Notes under the pieces: model-generated
What the model saw: the letters and a program-made list of their open reading frames with translations, nothing else
The model's database searches: none
Told to the model about the DNA's origin: nothing
Made by a program: the position numbers and the translations under genes
Shown: piece after piece, positions 54,588 through 63,798 of the stretch
Numbering within the stretch: the stretch's first letter is position 1
Layout: the number at the start of each line of letters is the position of its first letter
DNA from: Sulfuricella sp.
Lineage (GTDB): Bacteria > Pseudomonadota > Gammaproteobacteria > Burkholderiales > Sulfuricellaceae
Length of the DNA stretch: 64,000 bases
Direction: 5' to 3'
Assembly (NCBI GenBank): GCA_041651995.1
Contig: JBAZID010000006.1
Span: 62,001 to 126,000, forward strand

Positions 54588-55635
54588 AACGGTGTCTCAA
54601 TCGCCACTACCCTTCGTAAGCGTCGTTGTGCCTGCCATGAATTGTGCCGAAGACGTGCAAGGCTTTGCTGATGCCATGCTGCGCCAGGATTACCCAACTG
54701 ATCGTTTTGAAGTCATCGTGGTGGACAATGGATCTTCCGATGACACATTTGAGCGTGTTCGCGCTGCTGGGTTGATCGCGCTGCAGCGCAAGGAAAAAGG
54801 CCGTGCGCGGGCACTAAATACCGGGGTCGAAGCCGCCCAGGGCGAAATCATCCTCACCACGGACCTATCTTGCCGTGCAGAACCGGACTGGATTCGTGCG
54901 GTTGTTGAGACTTTTTCCGCCTACCCAACAGCAGGCTGCGTGGCGGGCGAGATCAAACTACTGAAAACACATGAAAACGCGGTGATCCGTTTCCAGGAAA
55001 GGAACAGCTACATGTCCCCCTTGCTCGCTTTGAATCGAATCCACTTTCCGTATATGCCCTTTGCCGATGGCGCCAACGCCTCATTCCGTAAGCGCGTGTT
55101 CGAGGAGATCGGCGGTTTCGAGGAGAGCTTCGTGAAGGCCGCTGACGTGGAAATCTGCTATCGCATGTTGGTGCTAACCGATTACTTATTGGTCTTCAAC
55201 CGCGCGGCGCTGATGTGGGAGCCGGGCGAACCATCGCTTCGAGCCCTCTTGCATCAGCGTTTCCGCATTGGATTGGGTTCTAACCTGTTACGCATGAAGT
55301 ATCCTGCGTTGCACGCTGTTCTAGGATCAGGCTTTAGCTTACGTAGGTCATACTGGCAATTGCGGCATAATTTCATCACCTCACTGCATTTGCACCGCCT
55401 TAATTTTGGCGCGCTCTTTGGATATAAGCGAGACGCAGCCATTGACGCAAATATCCGCCAACTCATGAACTGGTTCGATTGGTATGGCAGCCATTACGGT
55501 CGCTGGTGGTTGGATCGGCAAGGCATTCGTCCCACGCCAGTGGATGAAGCGTGTTTGCGCCGCTTCATGGAGCAACCGGAGCAGGTGCGGGAACGCGTGC
55601 TTCTAGTGGATATTCCTATTGGAAAAGGAACATGA
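54580..55635 (+). CDS. Glycosyltransferase family 2
   Basis: A 351-residue GT2 enzyme. Key segments are VSVVVPAMNCAEDVQGF (about residues 13-29), VIVVDNGSSDDTFE (about 46-59), LTTDLSCRAEPDWIRAVVET (about 92-111), and a late EEIGGFEESFVKAADVEICY (about 172-191). The C-terminal half is basic and Trp/Tyr-rich. It overlaps the deacetylase gene by 8 bp, so they are translationally coupled. Confidence 0.88.
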   Translation: MSETVSQSPLPFVSVVVPAMNCAEDVQGFADAMLRQDYPTDRFEVIVVDNGSSDDTFERVRAAGLIALQRKEKGRARALNTGVEAAQGEIILTTDLSCRAEPDWIRAVVETFSAYPTAGCVAGEIKLLKTHENAVIRFQERNSYMSPLLALNRIHFPYMPFADGANASFRKRVFEEIGGFEESFVKAADVEICYRMLVLTDYLLVFNRAALMWEPGEPSLRALLHQRFRIGLGSNLLRMKYPALHAVLGSGFSLRRSYWQLRHNFITSLHLHRLNFGALFGYKRDAAIDANIRQLMNWFDWYGSHYGRWWLDRQGIRPTPVDEACLRRFMEQPEQVRERVLLVDIPIGKGT

Positions 55636-55826
55636 TTCGGTTGGCACTGCGGTTGAGCGATCTCCTCCTAGACTAGGTAATCTAGGAATTGAGAACAGTG
55701 ATTGTCTCCATTTTTGGTATGATGATGGGCTATCGTAAGCGCCAGCGAGAAGTATCTGCATGATACGTTTGCTTTGTGACTCCAGTCATTATTACTATTT
55801 ACTATCTAAATGATTTCATGGGACCT

Positions 55827-55848
55827 GGGGGTGCAAGCCCCCGTTTTT
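55827..55848 (+). terminator. Candidate intrinsic terminator after the second glycosyltransferase
   Basis: GGGGG-tgcaag-CCCCC followed by G and five T residues, about 190 bp after the glycosyltransferase stop. Part of the 413-bp gap 55636-56048, which also holds a degenerate repeat A copy. Confidence 0.55.
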
Positions 55849-55929
55849 ATATGGCATATTTACAGGAATTGTCCGCTTGGGTGAGTCATCAGCCCCTCTC
55901 TATTGACCGGGCCAGAATTTATTTCAATT

Positions 55930-55974
55930 GTAGGTTGGGCTTTAGCCCGACAATTCGGACTGAAGTCCGACCCA
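55930..55974. repeat. Dispersed palindrome, family A, degenerate copy 4
   Basis: GTAGGTTGGGCTTTAGCCCG with an imperfect partner (TCGGACTGAAGTCCGACCCAC). The arms have several mismatches compared with copies 1-3, suggesting an older copy. Confidence 0.7.
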
Positions 55975-56048
55975 CAGCTCAAGCATTAAATGGCCGCATC
56001 AATAGTGTACGGTTGATATATGTAGCAAAAAACATAAATGGATCGGTT

Positions 56049-56960
56049 ATGTGGAAACTGGTTCCCTCGAGATTCAATCAGTTGAGCCAGTTGAGCAGCC
56101 TCAAGAAATTAGCCCCGTGCCATCCCATGAAATTGATATTTGGCCTCTTTTTCTCGTTTTTTCTTGTGTTCCTGAATGAGGATGCATTGGCGGAATACTC
56201 ATTTTCACGCCATCCCACAACGGAGCAGGGCTGGAAAAGCCTCCCGCCCTATTGCAAAGTAAAAGTTCTTAATATCCAAGCAGAAGTACCTACATGGCAT
56301 AGCGCACTAGGACCTGTATTTATACATATCCATCACTATTGCGCTGGTCTGAATTTCATGAACAACTACTATAAGAGCCGAACCAAAGAGGACAAAAAAT
56401 TTAGTTTGGAAAGTGTTGTTGGCGAGGTCAGTTATATGATCGATAAGACCGACGATGATGAAAAAATGCGCCCGACATTCTATGTGGCCAGAGGAAAGGC
56501 ATTGCTATTATTAGGCCGGACCCCTGAAGGCATTAACGACATGATGAAGGCAATACGGCTAAATCCTCAAACCACTGAAGCCTATATTGCGCTAGTCAGG
56601 CACTTTAATGATGTGCATCTGAAAGAAGATGCGCTACGATTTGCCACCGATGGCTTGCGCTATTTGCCCAATTCCAAAGCTCTGCAGCGGATTTATGATG
56701 AAATTGGCGGAAAGCGCCCCTACCCCGAGCCTCACGAGAAAAAAGAAGAGACCAGCCCGCAAGCAAGCGAGAATTCCGCACAGGTGGAGGCAGATTTGTC
56801 GGCCATATCCAATGCGCCCACTGGCGCCCCCAATGATCCTGAAGACAGCCAGGCTGCAAAAGAGCCATTGCCAGACAATTCATCTGGCAGCACCGCAATA
56901 GGCACCCCAAGCAATCCATGGTGCCGGTTTTGCACGGATTCCGATATCAAGCCGAAGTAA
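56049..56960 (+). CDS. TPR-like exported protein of the polysaccharide cluster
   Basis: A 303-residue protein (start 56049; 56127 is an alternative). A hydrophobic segment at about residues 27-43 (MKLIFGLFFSFFLVFL) looks like a signal peptide after a non-standard leader, and would follow directly from the start if 56127 is used. The middle has a conserved-looking W...FIHIHHYCAGL motif, and residues about 150-220 resemble TPR repeats (ARGKALLLLGRTPEGINDMM, AIRLNPQTTEAYIALV). The C-terminal 70 residues are Pro/Glu/Ser-rich. I do not name a family. It lies 2 bp before the fusion gene. Confidence 0.55.
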   Translation: MWKLVPSRFNQLSQLSSLKKLAPCHPMKLIFGLFFSFFLVFLNEDALAEYSFSRHPTTEQGWKSLPPYCKVKVLNIQAEVPTWHSALGPVFIHIHHYCAGLNFMNNYYKSRTKEDKKFSLESVVGEVSYMIDKTDDDEKMRPTFYVARGKALLLLGRTPEGINDMMKAIRLNPQTTEAYIALVRHFNDVHLKEDALRFATDGLRYLPNSKALQRIYDEIGGKRPYPEPHEKKEETSPQASENSAQVEADLSAISNAPTGAPNDPEDSQAAKEPLPDNSSGSTAIGTPSNPWCRFCTDSDIKPK

Positions 56961-56962
56961 GG

Positions 56963-59900
56963 ATGGCTGGAAGCGATGGTTCTACGAATATGAAGCGCCT
57001 AGCCATTCTGGTATGCACACACAATCGCTGGCATCTGCTGGAAAAACTGCTGCAATCCCTTAATTCGGCCAACCGGCCAGCGGGTTGGGATGTCAGTGTC
57101 CTGGTTGCCGCAAATGCCTGCACTGATGAAACGCATCGGTTGCTTGGTTCCTATCTCGAAGATAAAGCTGAAAATAATTGGCTGCCCCTTGAGTGGTTTG
57201 CTGAGCCGGTGGCGGGTAAATCCTTTGCTTTAAATAGCGCCATACCCCGCATTACTTCTGACCTGATTGCATTGGTAGATGATGACCATAGGATTCCAGC
57301 GGATTTTTTGGTCAAAATTTGCCGTGTGGCAGATGCCCAGCCCGATACGGCCCTGTTTTGCGGGAGGATTTTGCCTGATTGGGTCGGGACTGAGCCTGGC
57401 TGGGTGCGTGACGATGGGGACTACAAAATCTATCCGCCTCCGATCCCTTGTTTTGAATTGGGGGATACGGCCCATTTCGTGACTGGAGAAGAAATCACCC
57501 CCGGCGGCGGCAATTTGTTCATAAGGCGCGAGGTGTTTGGGCGGGTGGGTGAATTTTCTACCGAACTTGGGCCCCGTGGCCACGACTTGGGTGGCGGGGA
57601 AGATACGGCTTTTGTGCTCAAGGCTCTTGCTCAGGGGGTGCGGCTGTATTACTCCCCGGATATTGTTCAATACCATTATGTCGACCCGGAAAGGCTGAAG
57701 CCGGGTTTTCTCATGCGCTTTGCGTATCAGCGCACCTTTGCTTCCGCTCGCCTTGGGCCGGGCACCGGCAAGATGCCCGCCTATGTGTGGCGGAAGCTCA
57801 CAACCTATGGCATCAAAGCGCTATTGTCATTGGGGGCGGACCGGCGACGGTTCTACATGATCCGAACGGCTGCGGCTCTTGGGGAAATAAAAGGGCTGTT
57901 TGAGGCCAATGCTGCTGCACGGCTGTCTCGGTCAGATGCGGGGAGGGGGGAAAGCCTTTCTGTAAGCGTGGGCGTCGCTGTGCCTGCCGTCCTTGGCGGC
58001 TTGGCGGCTTGGTGGGCGAGGCCGCTGGTGATGGAGGGGCTGCCAGTTGCCGCCAGTGTCGCTGCTCTGTGCGTGGCTGCTTTGCTGCTCAAATCGGTGC
58101 TGAATTTTTCGCGAACCGGGCCACAGCTCAAGTCGGAGATATTGCGCTACTACCTGCCTTATTCCTTGTATGCCTTGTCTCGCCTTGGTTTTTGGACTTT
58201 TGTGCTGTGCTTGTTGATGGCGCTAGCCGGAGTTACCTTTTATTCTTTCCTGGCTGCGGCCCTGGATTTTTCCTTCCATCGCGGGGTTGCGGCAGCCTTT
58301 GGTCTGTTGGGCGTTGCGATCGTGACGGGCTTGCAGTTTTGCCGTCATCTCCTGTACATCCCGGGCAGTATAGAGGCTTCTTCAAACTATCGGACGAGCC
58401 GTTTTTACCCGTTATGGGCATGGCTAACCCCCAGCCGGATCGAAGCCGCCAGGTATGCTTTGTTGCTTGCCTTTGCGGGCGCTGCGATTGCCGGTGGCGC
58501 GCGTGCCGGGCTCGAAGGCCAGATGGGATATGGCCTGGGGCTGCTTGCGGCGGCAGCGGCTTTTTTGATACCTGTAGTTCTGTGGCATGCAGGGAAAGAG
58601 CCGCGCCCTGTTCGCGCTGGGGCCGCAGCGGAAAGGCCAAACATTTTAATGATCGGGGCCGATTCCTTGCGCGCCGATCGCCTGGGGGTGAATGGCAATC
58701 CACGCGGCTTGACCCCCACGCTCGATGCTTTGGCCAAGCGTGGCGTGTTGTTGCAGCAATGCTTCGTGCCCTGCGCGCGCACGGCGCCCAGCCTTGCTTC
58801 CATGCTGAGCGGCCGGTGGCCTCATGGCCATGGTATTCGCGATAACTTTTCCATTGTGGACGAAGCTGATCTGGGCCGCGCGCCACTTCCTCACGTCCTG
58901 AAGGCGCACGGTTATCGTACGATTGCAGTGAGCGACTGGTGCGGTTCGGATCTTGGCAAGTTTCCGTTCGGGTTTGGTGAGATTGATCTGCCGCAAGATC
59001 AGTGGAATATCCGATACCTTATCCGGCAGGGTCCGAAGGATATTCGCCTGTTTTTGTCGCTCTTTACCCACAACGATTTCGGCCACCGCTTTTTGCCCGA
59101 GCTTTATTATCTGGCGGGTGTTCCGATGACTTCGGAGCTGGGCAGGCGAACTCGCGGTGCCATCAGCAGATGTGCGCGGGAAGGGAACCCGTTTTTTCTG
59201 AATGTATTCATGTCTGCCACGCATGCGCCTTTCGGTTCTGAATACCCTTATTACACTCAATATGCGTCCAAGGCGTATTCCGGATGTTCCAAATTTGTCA
59301 TGAGCGGCCTCAATGAACCTTTCGAAGTGATTCAGCGCCAGAAACAGGGCAAGGAATTCTTTGATCTTGAACAAGTGCTGAATTTGTATGATGGCTGCGT
59401 GAGCAACTTTGACAACGAGGTTGCACGCACCCTTGATCATCTTGACCAGTGCGGCCTGACAGACAACACCATTGTGGTGATCTATAGCGATCATGGCATG
59501 GAATTTTTCGAACGGAAAACCTGGGGTCAGGGCAATAGCGTGATTGTCGACGATAGCTCCCGTATTCCCTTGATCATTGCCGATCCGCGTCGACCGAATG
59601 GCCAGGCCATCAACCATACCGTGCGCAGCATCGATCTTGCCCCCACGCTTCTGGATCTGGTTGGGCTGCCCATCCCCAATGAGATGCAGGGGGTTTCCCT
59701 GAAACGCTGCATCGACGGCGAGATTGATGATCCGGGCCTTCCCGCTTTTGCCGAAACCGGGATATGGGTGACCCGTGTCCCGAGTATGGAAGAAGATCAC
59801 ATCACTTATCCGGATCTGCCGGATCTGCTTGAGATTCCGGACAAGCGGGACGGAACAATGGCAATTAAAGCCGATTATCGTGATTTGATTGTTATGGCCA

Positions 59901-60118
59901 AGGATCGCATGGTGCGTACTGACCGCTGGAAACTCGTTCATCTTCCTATGAATGAGGGAGTTTCCCGCCAGCTATTCGACCTGGATAATGACCCGACATG
60001 CCTGAATGACGTGTCAGCCATTTATCCCGAAGCGATGGCCGAGATGAGCGCCTTAATGGAAAAATGGCTGGCGGAAGACACCCGAAAGCAGCACGGGAGA
60101 CCTGATGCCCCCTGTTAA
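56963..60118 (+). CDS. Fusion: GT2 glycosyltransferase + membrane domain + alkaline-phosphatase-superfamily (sulfatase-like) domain
   Basis: A 1051-residue three-part protein. Residues about 10-290 are a GT2 domain (ILVCTHNRWHLLEKLL, VDDDHRIPADF, GGGEDTAFVLKAL). Residues about 330-545 contain roughly six membrane helices. Residues about 560-1040 are a sulfatase/alkaline-phosphatase-superfamily domain: LMIGADSLRADRLG (metal Asp) and IYSDHGMEFF (Asp/His). At the nucleophile site the motif is CARTAPSLASMLSG: Thr-607, not Cys/Ser in C-x-P-S-R, so formylglycine-dependent sulfatase activity is unlikely; a Thr-nucleophile phosphotransferase or hydrolase is the alternative. Start 56963 is chosen (2 bp after the TPR gene). 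Confidence 0.8.
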   Translation: MAGSDGSTNMKRLAILVCTHNRWHLLEKLLQSLNSANRPAGWDVSVLVAANACTDETHRLLGSYLEDKAENNWLPLEWFAEPVAGKSFALNSAIPRITSDLIALVDDDHRIPADFLVKICRVADAQPDTALFCGRILPDWVGTEPGWVRDDGDYKIYPPPIPCFELGDTAHFVTGEEITPGGGNLFIRREVFGRVGEFSTELGPRGHDLGGGEDTAFVLKALAQGVRLYYSPDIVQYHYVDPERLKPGFLMRFAYQRTFASARLGPGTGKMPAYVWRKLTTYGIKALLSLGADRRRFYMIRTAAALGEIKGLFEANAAARLSRSDAGRGESLSVSVGVAVPAVLGGLAAWWARPLVMEGLPVAASVAALCVAALLLKSVLNFSRTGPQLKSEILRYYLPYSLYALSRLGFWTFVLCLLMALAGVTFYSFLAAALDFSFHRGVAAAFGLLGVAIVTGLQFCRHLLYIPGSIEASSNYRTSRFYPLWAWLTPSRIEAARYALLLAFAGAAIAGGARAGLEGQMGYGLGLLAAAAAFLIPVVLWHAGKEPRPVRAGAAAERPNILMIGADSLRADRLGVNGNPRGLTPTLDALAKRGVLLQQCFVPCARTAPSLASMLSGRWPHGHGIRDNFSIVDEADLGRAPLPHVLKAHGYRTIAVSDWCGSDLGKFPFGFGEIDLPQDQWNIRYLIRQGPKDIRLFLSLFTHNDFGHRFLPELYYLAGVPMTSELGRRTRGAISRCAREGNPFFLNVFMSATHAPFGSEYPYYTQYASKAYSGCSKFVMSGLNEPFEVIQRQKQGKEFFDLEQVLNLYDGCVSNFDNEVARTLDHLDQCGLTDNTIVVIYSDHGMEFFERKTWGQGNSVIVDDSSRIPLIIADPRRPNGQAINHTVRSIDLAPTLLDLVGLPIPNEMQGVSLKRCIDGEIDDPGLPAFAETGIWVTRVPSMEEDHITYPDLPDLLEIPDKRDGTMAIKADYRDLIVMAKDRMVRTDRWKLVHLPMNEGVSRQLFDLDNDPTCLNDVSAIYPEAMAEMSALMEKWLAEDTRKQHGRPDAPC

Positions 60119-61094
60119 CGAAAATCCTGGTTCGCATGGCGGCATGCGAGTAAGTGTCGTTATTCCTGCATACAACTCAGCGCGTTTTCTGCGGGAGACG
60201 ATTGAAAGCGTGCGGCAGCAGACGGCTCCGGTGCATGAAATCATTGTCGTGGACGACGGTTCAACGGACGAGACAGAACAAGTCATTCATTCACTTGGCG
60301 AGGGCCTTGTTTACATACGTCAAGCCAATGCAGGGGTGTCTGCCGCGAGAAACCGGGGTATTGCTCAGGCTACGGGTGAGATCATCGCATTTCTGGATGC
60401 AGATGATCTATGGCTTCCTCAAAAGGTGGAAAATCAGGTCAGGGTTTTTCTAGGCAACCCGGATGTGGCGCTGGTCGCCACTGACAGGACTGATATTGAT
60501 GCGCAGGGTGGCTTGCTGCTGGATTCGTTATTCAAAAAACAGGGGCTCTACGAGTTTTTTTCAGAATTGCGCGGCAACCCTGTTCCACTTGCATTGAGCC
60601 GCCTGGTGCAGGTGAATTTCATCCCCACCAGCAGTGTCATGGTTCGCAAGTCGGCGCTTGCGCAAGTTGGCGTTTTCGATACGGCGATCCGCTATGGGGA
60701 GGATCTTGAACTGTGGGCGCGTGTTGCGGCGCAATATCCCATCGCCTGCCTTCCGGAGGTGCTGATTCGCTATCGGCAGCACGGCAGCAATGCGACCCAG
60801 GCCACGGAAAAGCTTTTGCTCGACATGGTGCAAGTCATGAAACGTATCCGTGCATGGGGAGGCCCGGCTTTGCGCAAAGAGAAGTCGAATGCGGACCAGG
60901 CTGTAGCCCAGGCCCTGTGGGAACTGGGTTACTGGTATTTCACCTCGAACGCGCCACGACGAGCCTGCTCGCCATTTTTGGAAAGCTTCAGGGAAAATCC
61001 TTCATTACGCACCCTGATGTATGCTGGGTTTAGTTTGCTTCCACTGGGCGCAATCGGAAGTGCCCGGCGCCTGAAACTAAAAATTCTTGGTTGA
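60105..61094 (+). CDS. Glycosyltransferase family 2
   Basis: A 329-residue GT2 enzyme: VSVVIPAYNSARFLRETIES (about residues 16-35), IIVVDDGSTDETEQV (about 46-60), GEIIAFLDADDLWLP (DxD, about 91-105) and YGEDLELWARVA (about 196-207). It overlaps the fusion gene by 14 bp. The last 100 residues are amphipathic and likely membrane-associated. Substrates are unknown. Confidence 0.9.
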   Translation: MPPVNENPGSHGGMRVSVVIPAYNSARFLRETIESVRQQTAPVHEIIVVDDGSTDETEQVIHSLGEGLVYIRQANAGVSAARNRGIAQATGEIIAFLDADDLWLPQKVENQVRVFLGNPDVALVATDRTDIDAQGGLLLDSLFKKQGLYEFFSELRGNPVPLALSRLVQVNFIPTSSVMVRKSALAQVGVFDTAIRYGEDLELWARVAAQYPIACLPEVLIRYRQHGSNATQATEKLLLDMVQVMKRIRAWGGPALRKEKSNADQAVAQALWELGYWYFTSNAPRRACSPFLESFRENPSLRTLMYAGFSLLPLGAIGSARRLKLKILG

Positions 61095-61098
61095 TTTT

Positions 61099-62328
61099 AT
61101 GTCTATTGATAAGCGCAAAAAACGCATTCTTTACGTGGAAAATGGCATCGGCTACGGCGGCGCCATTATTTGCCTGCGGCATCTGGTGAGAAACCTGGAC
61201 CGGAACAAGTTCGAGCCCATGGTGATCACCGGGCTCACCGGCCCGCAATATCGGGAGATCGTTACCGAAGCACACTGGAAGCATATCCCGGACCGGCGCC
61301 TGGATGTGGTGACCATGAAACGCAAGTTGCAGGCGGCGCGGTGGCCGGATGCATTGCCCGGCTTGCGATGGCTGGCAAACCAGGTGCTGTCAAGACTGGA
61401 TGATGTGTTTAATTTCCTGCCGGCCTTGCTTCAGACACTGTGGGTCGTTCAGCGTTTTAAACCTGACCTGATTCATGCCAACAATGAACCTTTGTGTAAT
61501 CGCTCGGCATTACTGGCAGGCAAAATGATGGGGGTCCCCATCGTTGCCCACGTCCGCGGGGATCAACAAGGTTCGATGCTAATGCACTCGTTCTTCAAAA
61601 TGCCTGACTATTTCGTCACCGTGTCCCGCTGGGTTTCGGACAGCATCGGGCGTTTAGGCGTTCCGGCGGAAAAACGCACCTACATCTACGACGGGATTGA
61701 GCTCCACAAACTCAATGTGGCTGCCGATGGGCTAGCGTTTCGCAGACAGCATCTGCTTCCGGAGGATGCCTTCATCGTTGGCCTGGTGGGCTTGTTGATA
61801 CCCTGGAAAGGGCAGATGGTTTTTATCGAAGCTGCAAGGCAATTGCTGCAAGAAATGCCGGATGCTATCTTCGCAATTGTAGGGGGCACGCCGGAAGAAT
61901 GCCGGGCTTATGAAGCGGAGTTGCGGCAAATCGTGGAGCAGCCCGAATTGAAGGGCAGGGTGGTATTTACTGGCCATGTGAGCGATATGGCTGCGGTTTA
62001 CAATGGACTGGATGTCGTGCTTTCGGCTTCGACTTCCCCAGAACCTCTTGGCACCATGATTATCGAAGCCATGACCATGGCTCGGCCCCTCATAGCCCCG
62101 GATCATGGCGGTGCCGTGGAAATGATCGAGAACGGCAAAACCGGGCTGCTATTCAAGGCGGGGAGTGCTAAGGATCTTGCCGAAAAAATTAGCACTCTTT
62201 ACCGCGAACCGGTTCTGCGCAAGGATGTTGGGCAGTCGGCGCGCGCCCATGCGTTGCAGGCATTTTCTGTTGAGGAGCATGTCCGGCATATCGAGGGTGT
62301 GTACAAGCAACTGCTGAAAATGCCCTGA
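61099..62328 (+). CDS. Glycosyltransferase family 4 (GT-B)
   Basis: A 409-residue GT-B enzyme. The N-terminal domain has ILYVENGIGYGGAIICLRHL (about residues 10-29), typical of GT4 proteins that open with a Gly-rich loop. The C-terminal domain has VGLVGLLIPWKGQMVFIEA (about 228-246), the E-x7-E region SPEPLGTMIIEAMTMARP (about 313-330) and APDHGGAVEMIENGKTGLLF (about 332-351). Start 61099 (ATG) is chosen over an in-frame TTG at 61087. There are 4 bp between it and the previous gene. Confidence 0.88.
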   Translation: MSIDKRKKRILYVENGIGYGGAIICLRHLVRNLDRNKFEPMVITGLTGPQYREIVTEAHWKHIPDRRLDVVTMKRKLQAARWPDALPGLRWLANQVLSRLDDVFNFLPALLQTLWVVQRFKPDLIHANNEPLCNRSALLAGKMMGVPIVAHVRGDQQGSMLMHSFFKMPDYFVTVSRWVSDSIGRLGVPAEKRTYIYDGIELHKLNVAADGLAFRRQHLLPEDAFIVGLVGLLIPWKGQMVFIEAARQLLQEMPDAIFAIVGGTPEECRAYEAELRQIVEQPELKGRVVFTGHVSDMAAVYNGLDVVLSASTSPEPLGTMIIEAMTMARPLIAPDHGGAVEMIENGKTGLLFKAGSAKDLAEKISTLYREPVLRKDVGQSARAHALQAFSVEEHVRHIEGVYKQLLKMP

Positions 62329-62425
62329 GTTTTAATCGCGGTGAATTATTTCAGGCGGTACAGGTGCTGAATGAATAGCAACACGCTGCGCATATACAAT
62401 TATTGAATCAGTAAGAGGTATCAAA

Positions 62426-63061
62426 ATGTCTATTGATGTGACACGCCAGACCGTTTGGCAACAGCTAAGCATTGACCGTGCATCCCGCTCCCGGTTGATG
62501 AATCAGAACCCATGTTGTCTCTGGTTAACCGGCCTCTCGGCATCTGGAAAATCCACCATTGCGGATTTGCTTGAAAAACGACTTCATGCCATGGGGCAGC
62601 ACACATATTTGCTGGATGGCGATAACGTTCGGCATGGCTTGAATCGGGATTTGGGTTTTTCGGATGCCGACCGTATCGAGAATATCCGCCGGGTGGCAGA
62701 AGTGGCCCGGTTAATGGTGGATGCCGGATTGATTGTACTGGTTTCGTTTATTTCGCCATTCAAGGTTGAACGTCGCATGGCGCGTGATTTGTTTGGGGAG
62801 GGGGAGTTCATCGAGATTTTTGTCGATACCCCGCTGGCTGAATGCGAGCACCGCGACCCTAAAGGTCTTTACGCCAAAGCACGGCGCGGCGAGTTGAAGC
62901 AATTTACAGGGATTGATAGCGCATATGAACCGCCTGAAGCACCCGAGGTGCATCTTTTCCCAGATCAGAAAATGAGTGCGGAAAATTGTGCCGAGCAGAT
63001 ATTGGCGTATTTGGGGGCACCTCAGAAAACTGAAAAAAACGTACGGGAAGGTGACGAGTGA
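62426..63061 (+). CDS. cysC: Adenylylsulfate (APS) kinase
   Basis: A 211-residue kinase making PAPS from APS and ATP. The P-loop GLSASGKSTIA (about residues 36-46), the DGDNVRHGLNRDLGFSDADR segment (about 64-83) and SFISPFKVERRMARD (about 107-121) are diagnostic. It is a free-standing kinase, not a CysNC fusion. It lies in the polysaccharide cluster, 98 bp after the GT4 gene with its own AAGAGG site, far from the cysIHDN operon. A sulfotransferase gene begins about 0.8 kb downstream, so PAPS for sulfation is the likely role. Confidence 0.94.
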   Translation: MSIDVTRQTVWQQLSIDRASRSRLMNQNPCCLWLTGLSASGKSTIADLLEKRLHAMGQHTYLLDGDNVRHGLNRDLGFSDADRIENIRRVAEVARLMVDAGLIVLVSFISPFKVERRMARDLFGEGEFIEIFVDTPLAECEHRDPKGLYAKARRGELKQFTGIDSAYEPPEAPEVHLFPDQKMSAENCAEQILAYLGAPQKTEKNVREGDE

Positions 63062-63190
63062 CCTTCTCGGAAACAAGTTCTGCAAGAAGGCTGCGTAATA
63101 ATGCGGCCATATCCAGCGGGCGCGGGCTTGGGATGTTCTCGAAAACCATTCTCCAAGCAGGATGAAACGGCGAGTTTCAAGAAGCCGGGA

Positions 63191-63598
63191 TCAGGCGGCT
63201 CTGACCTCACTGAGCAGATCTGGGTGACGCTCCAGCACCTTGAGCAACTTCACCAAGGCCAGCGGTGGCCTGGTCTTGCCGGTCTCGTAGCGCGAGAAGG
63301 CATTGATGCCGCCGCCGAAAATTTCAGCCGCTTCGCGCTGGTCGAGAGCGAGCTTCTTGCGCACGCTGGTGATGAAGCCAGGATCGACGATGGCCGCATT
63401 CACCTGTTTCGAGAAGGTGCGCATCTCGCACATGACGCGGTCAGATTCCGTCGAATCCAGGATCGACTCGGCACAGGCCGGGCAGAAGTCAGCAGTCACC
63501 GCCGTAATGAGGGTAGTTTCACCCTTGTAGGTGTAGGGCAGGTCACGGGTGTCGTGGATCAGTTTCGCAGCGCCGCAAACAGGACATTTCATATTCAT
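63191..63598 (-). CDS. mqsA: MqsA-type antitoxin (zinc-finger plus HTH)
   Basis: A 135-residue protein with an N-terminal CPVC...CPAC zinc site (MNMKCPVCGAAK, residues 1-12, and CPAC at about 39-42) and a C-terminal XRE helix-turn-helix with the signature FGGGINAFSRYETGKTRPP (about 93-111). This is the MqsA antitoxin domain order. Upstream on the same strand only the last codons of an mqsR-like toxin remain, so it is an orphan antitoxin. It is convergent with cysC. Confidence 0.85.
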   Translation of the reverse strand: MNMKCPVCGAAKLIHDTRDLPYTYKGETTLITAVTADFCPACAESILDSTESDRVMCEMRTFSKQVNAAIVDPGFITSVRKKLALDQREAAEIFGGGINAFSRYETGKTRPPLALVKLLKVLERHPDLLSEVRAA

Positions 63599-63675
63599 AG
63601 CTCCTTAAACACGATCAGCACGTCAATTAAATGAGTGGTAGAAACAATAGGCTTCATGACCGCATATGCTGCGTG
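63595..63675 (-). pseudogene. 3' remnant of an mqsR-like toxin gene
   Basis: The frame that ends in TGA overlapping the mqsA start (ATGA) encodes ...HLIDVLIVFKEL. The Escherichia coli MqsR C-terminus is HDVLIVSFKEK, so about the last 12 residues are clear; further upstream the similarity fades and no start is found. The 4-bp overlap is the normal mqsR-mqsA arrangement. The body of the toxin gene is missing. Confidence 0.55.
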
Positions 63676-63798
63676 AAGAAGGCGTTTCGCACGCCTTAGG
63701 TAAAAGTGAGAAAAAGAGTATTGGTGATTGCCTTAGGCTTGACCGAGCGCTATAGTCAGCCCGATTCTTCTGACTCGATCAAAAGTTAGGAGAATCAA

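Noticed and set aside
63062..63190. Possible small gene or remnant after cysC
   Set aside because: Only a 15-codon frame (VTSDLLGNKFCKKAA) with no recognisable family; treated as intergenic.
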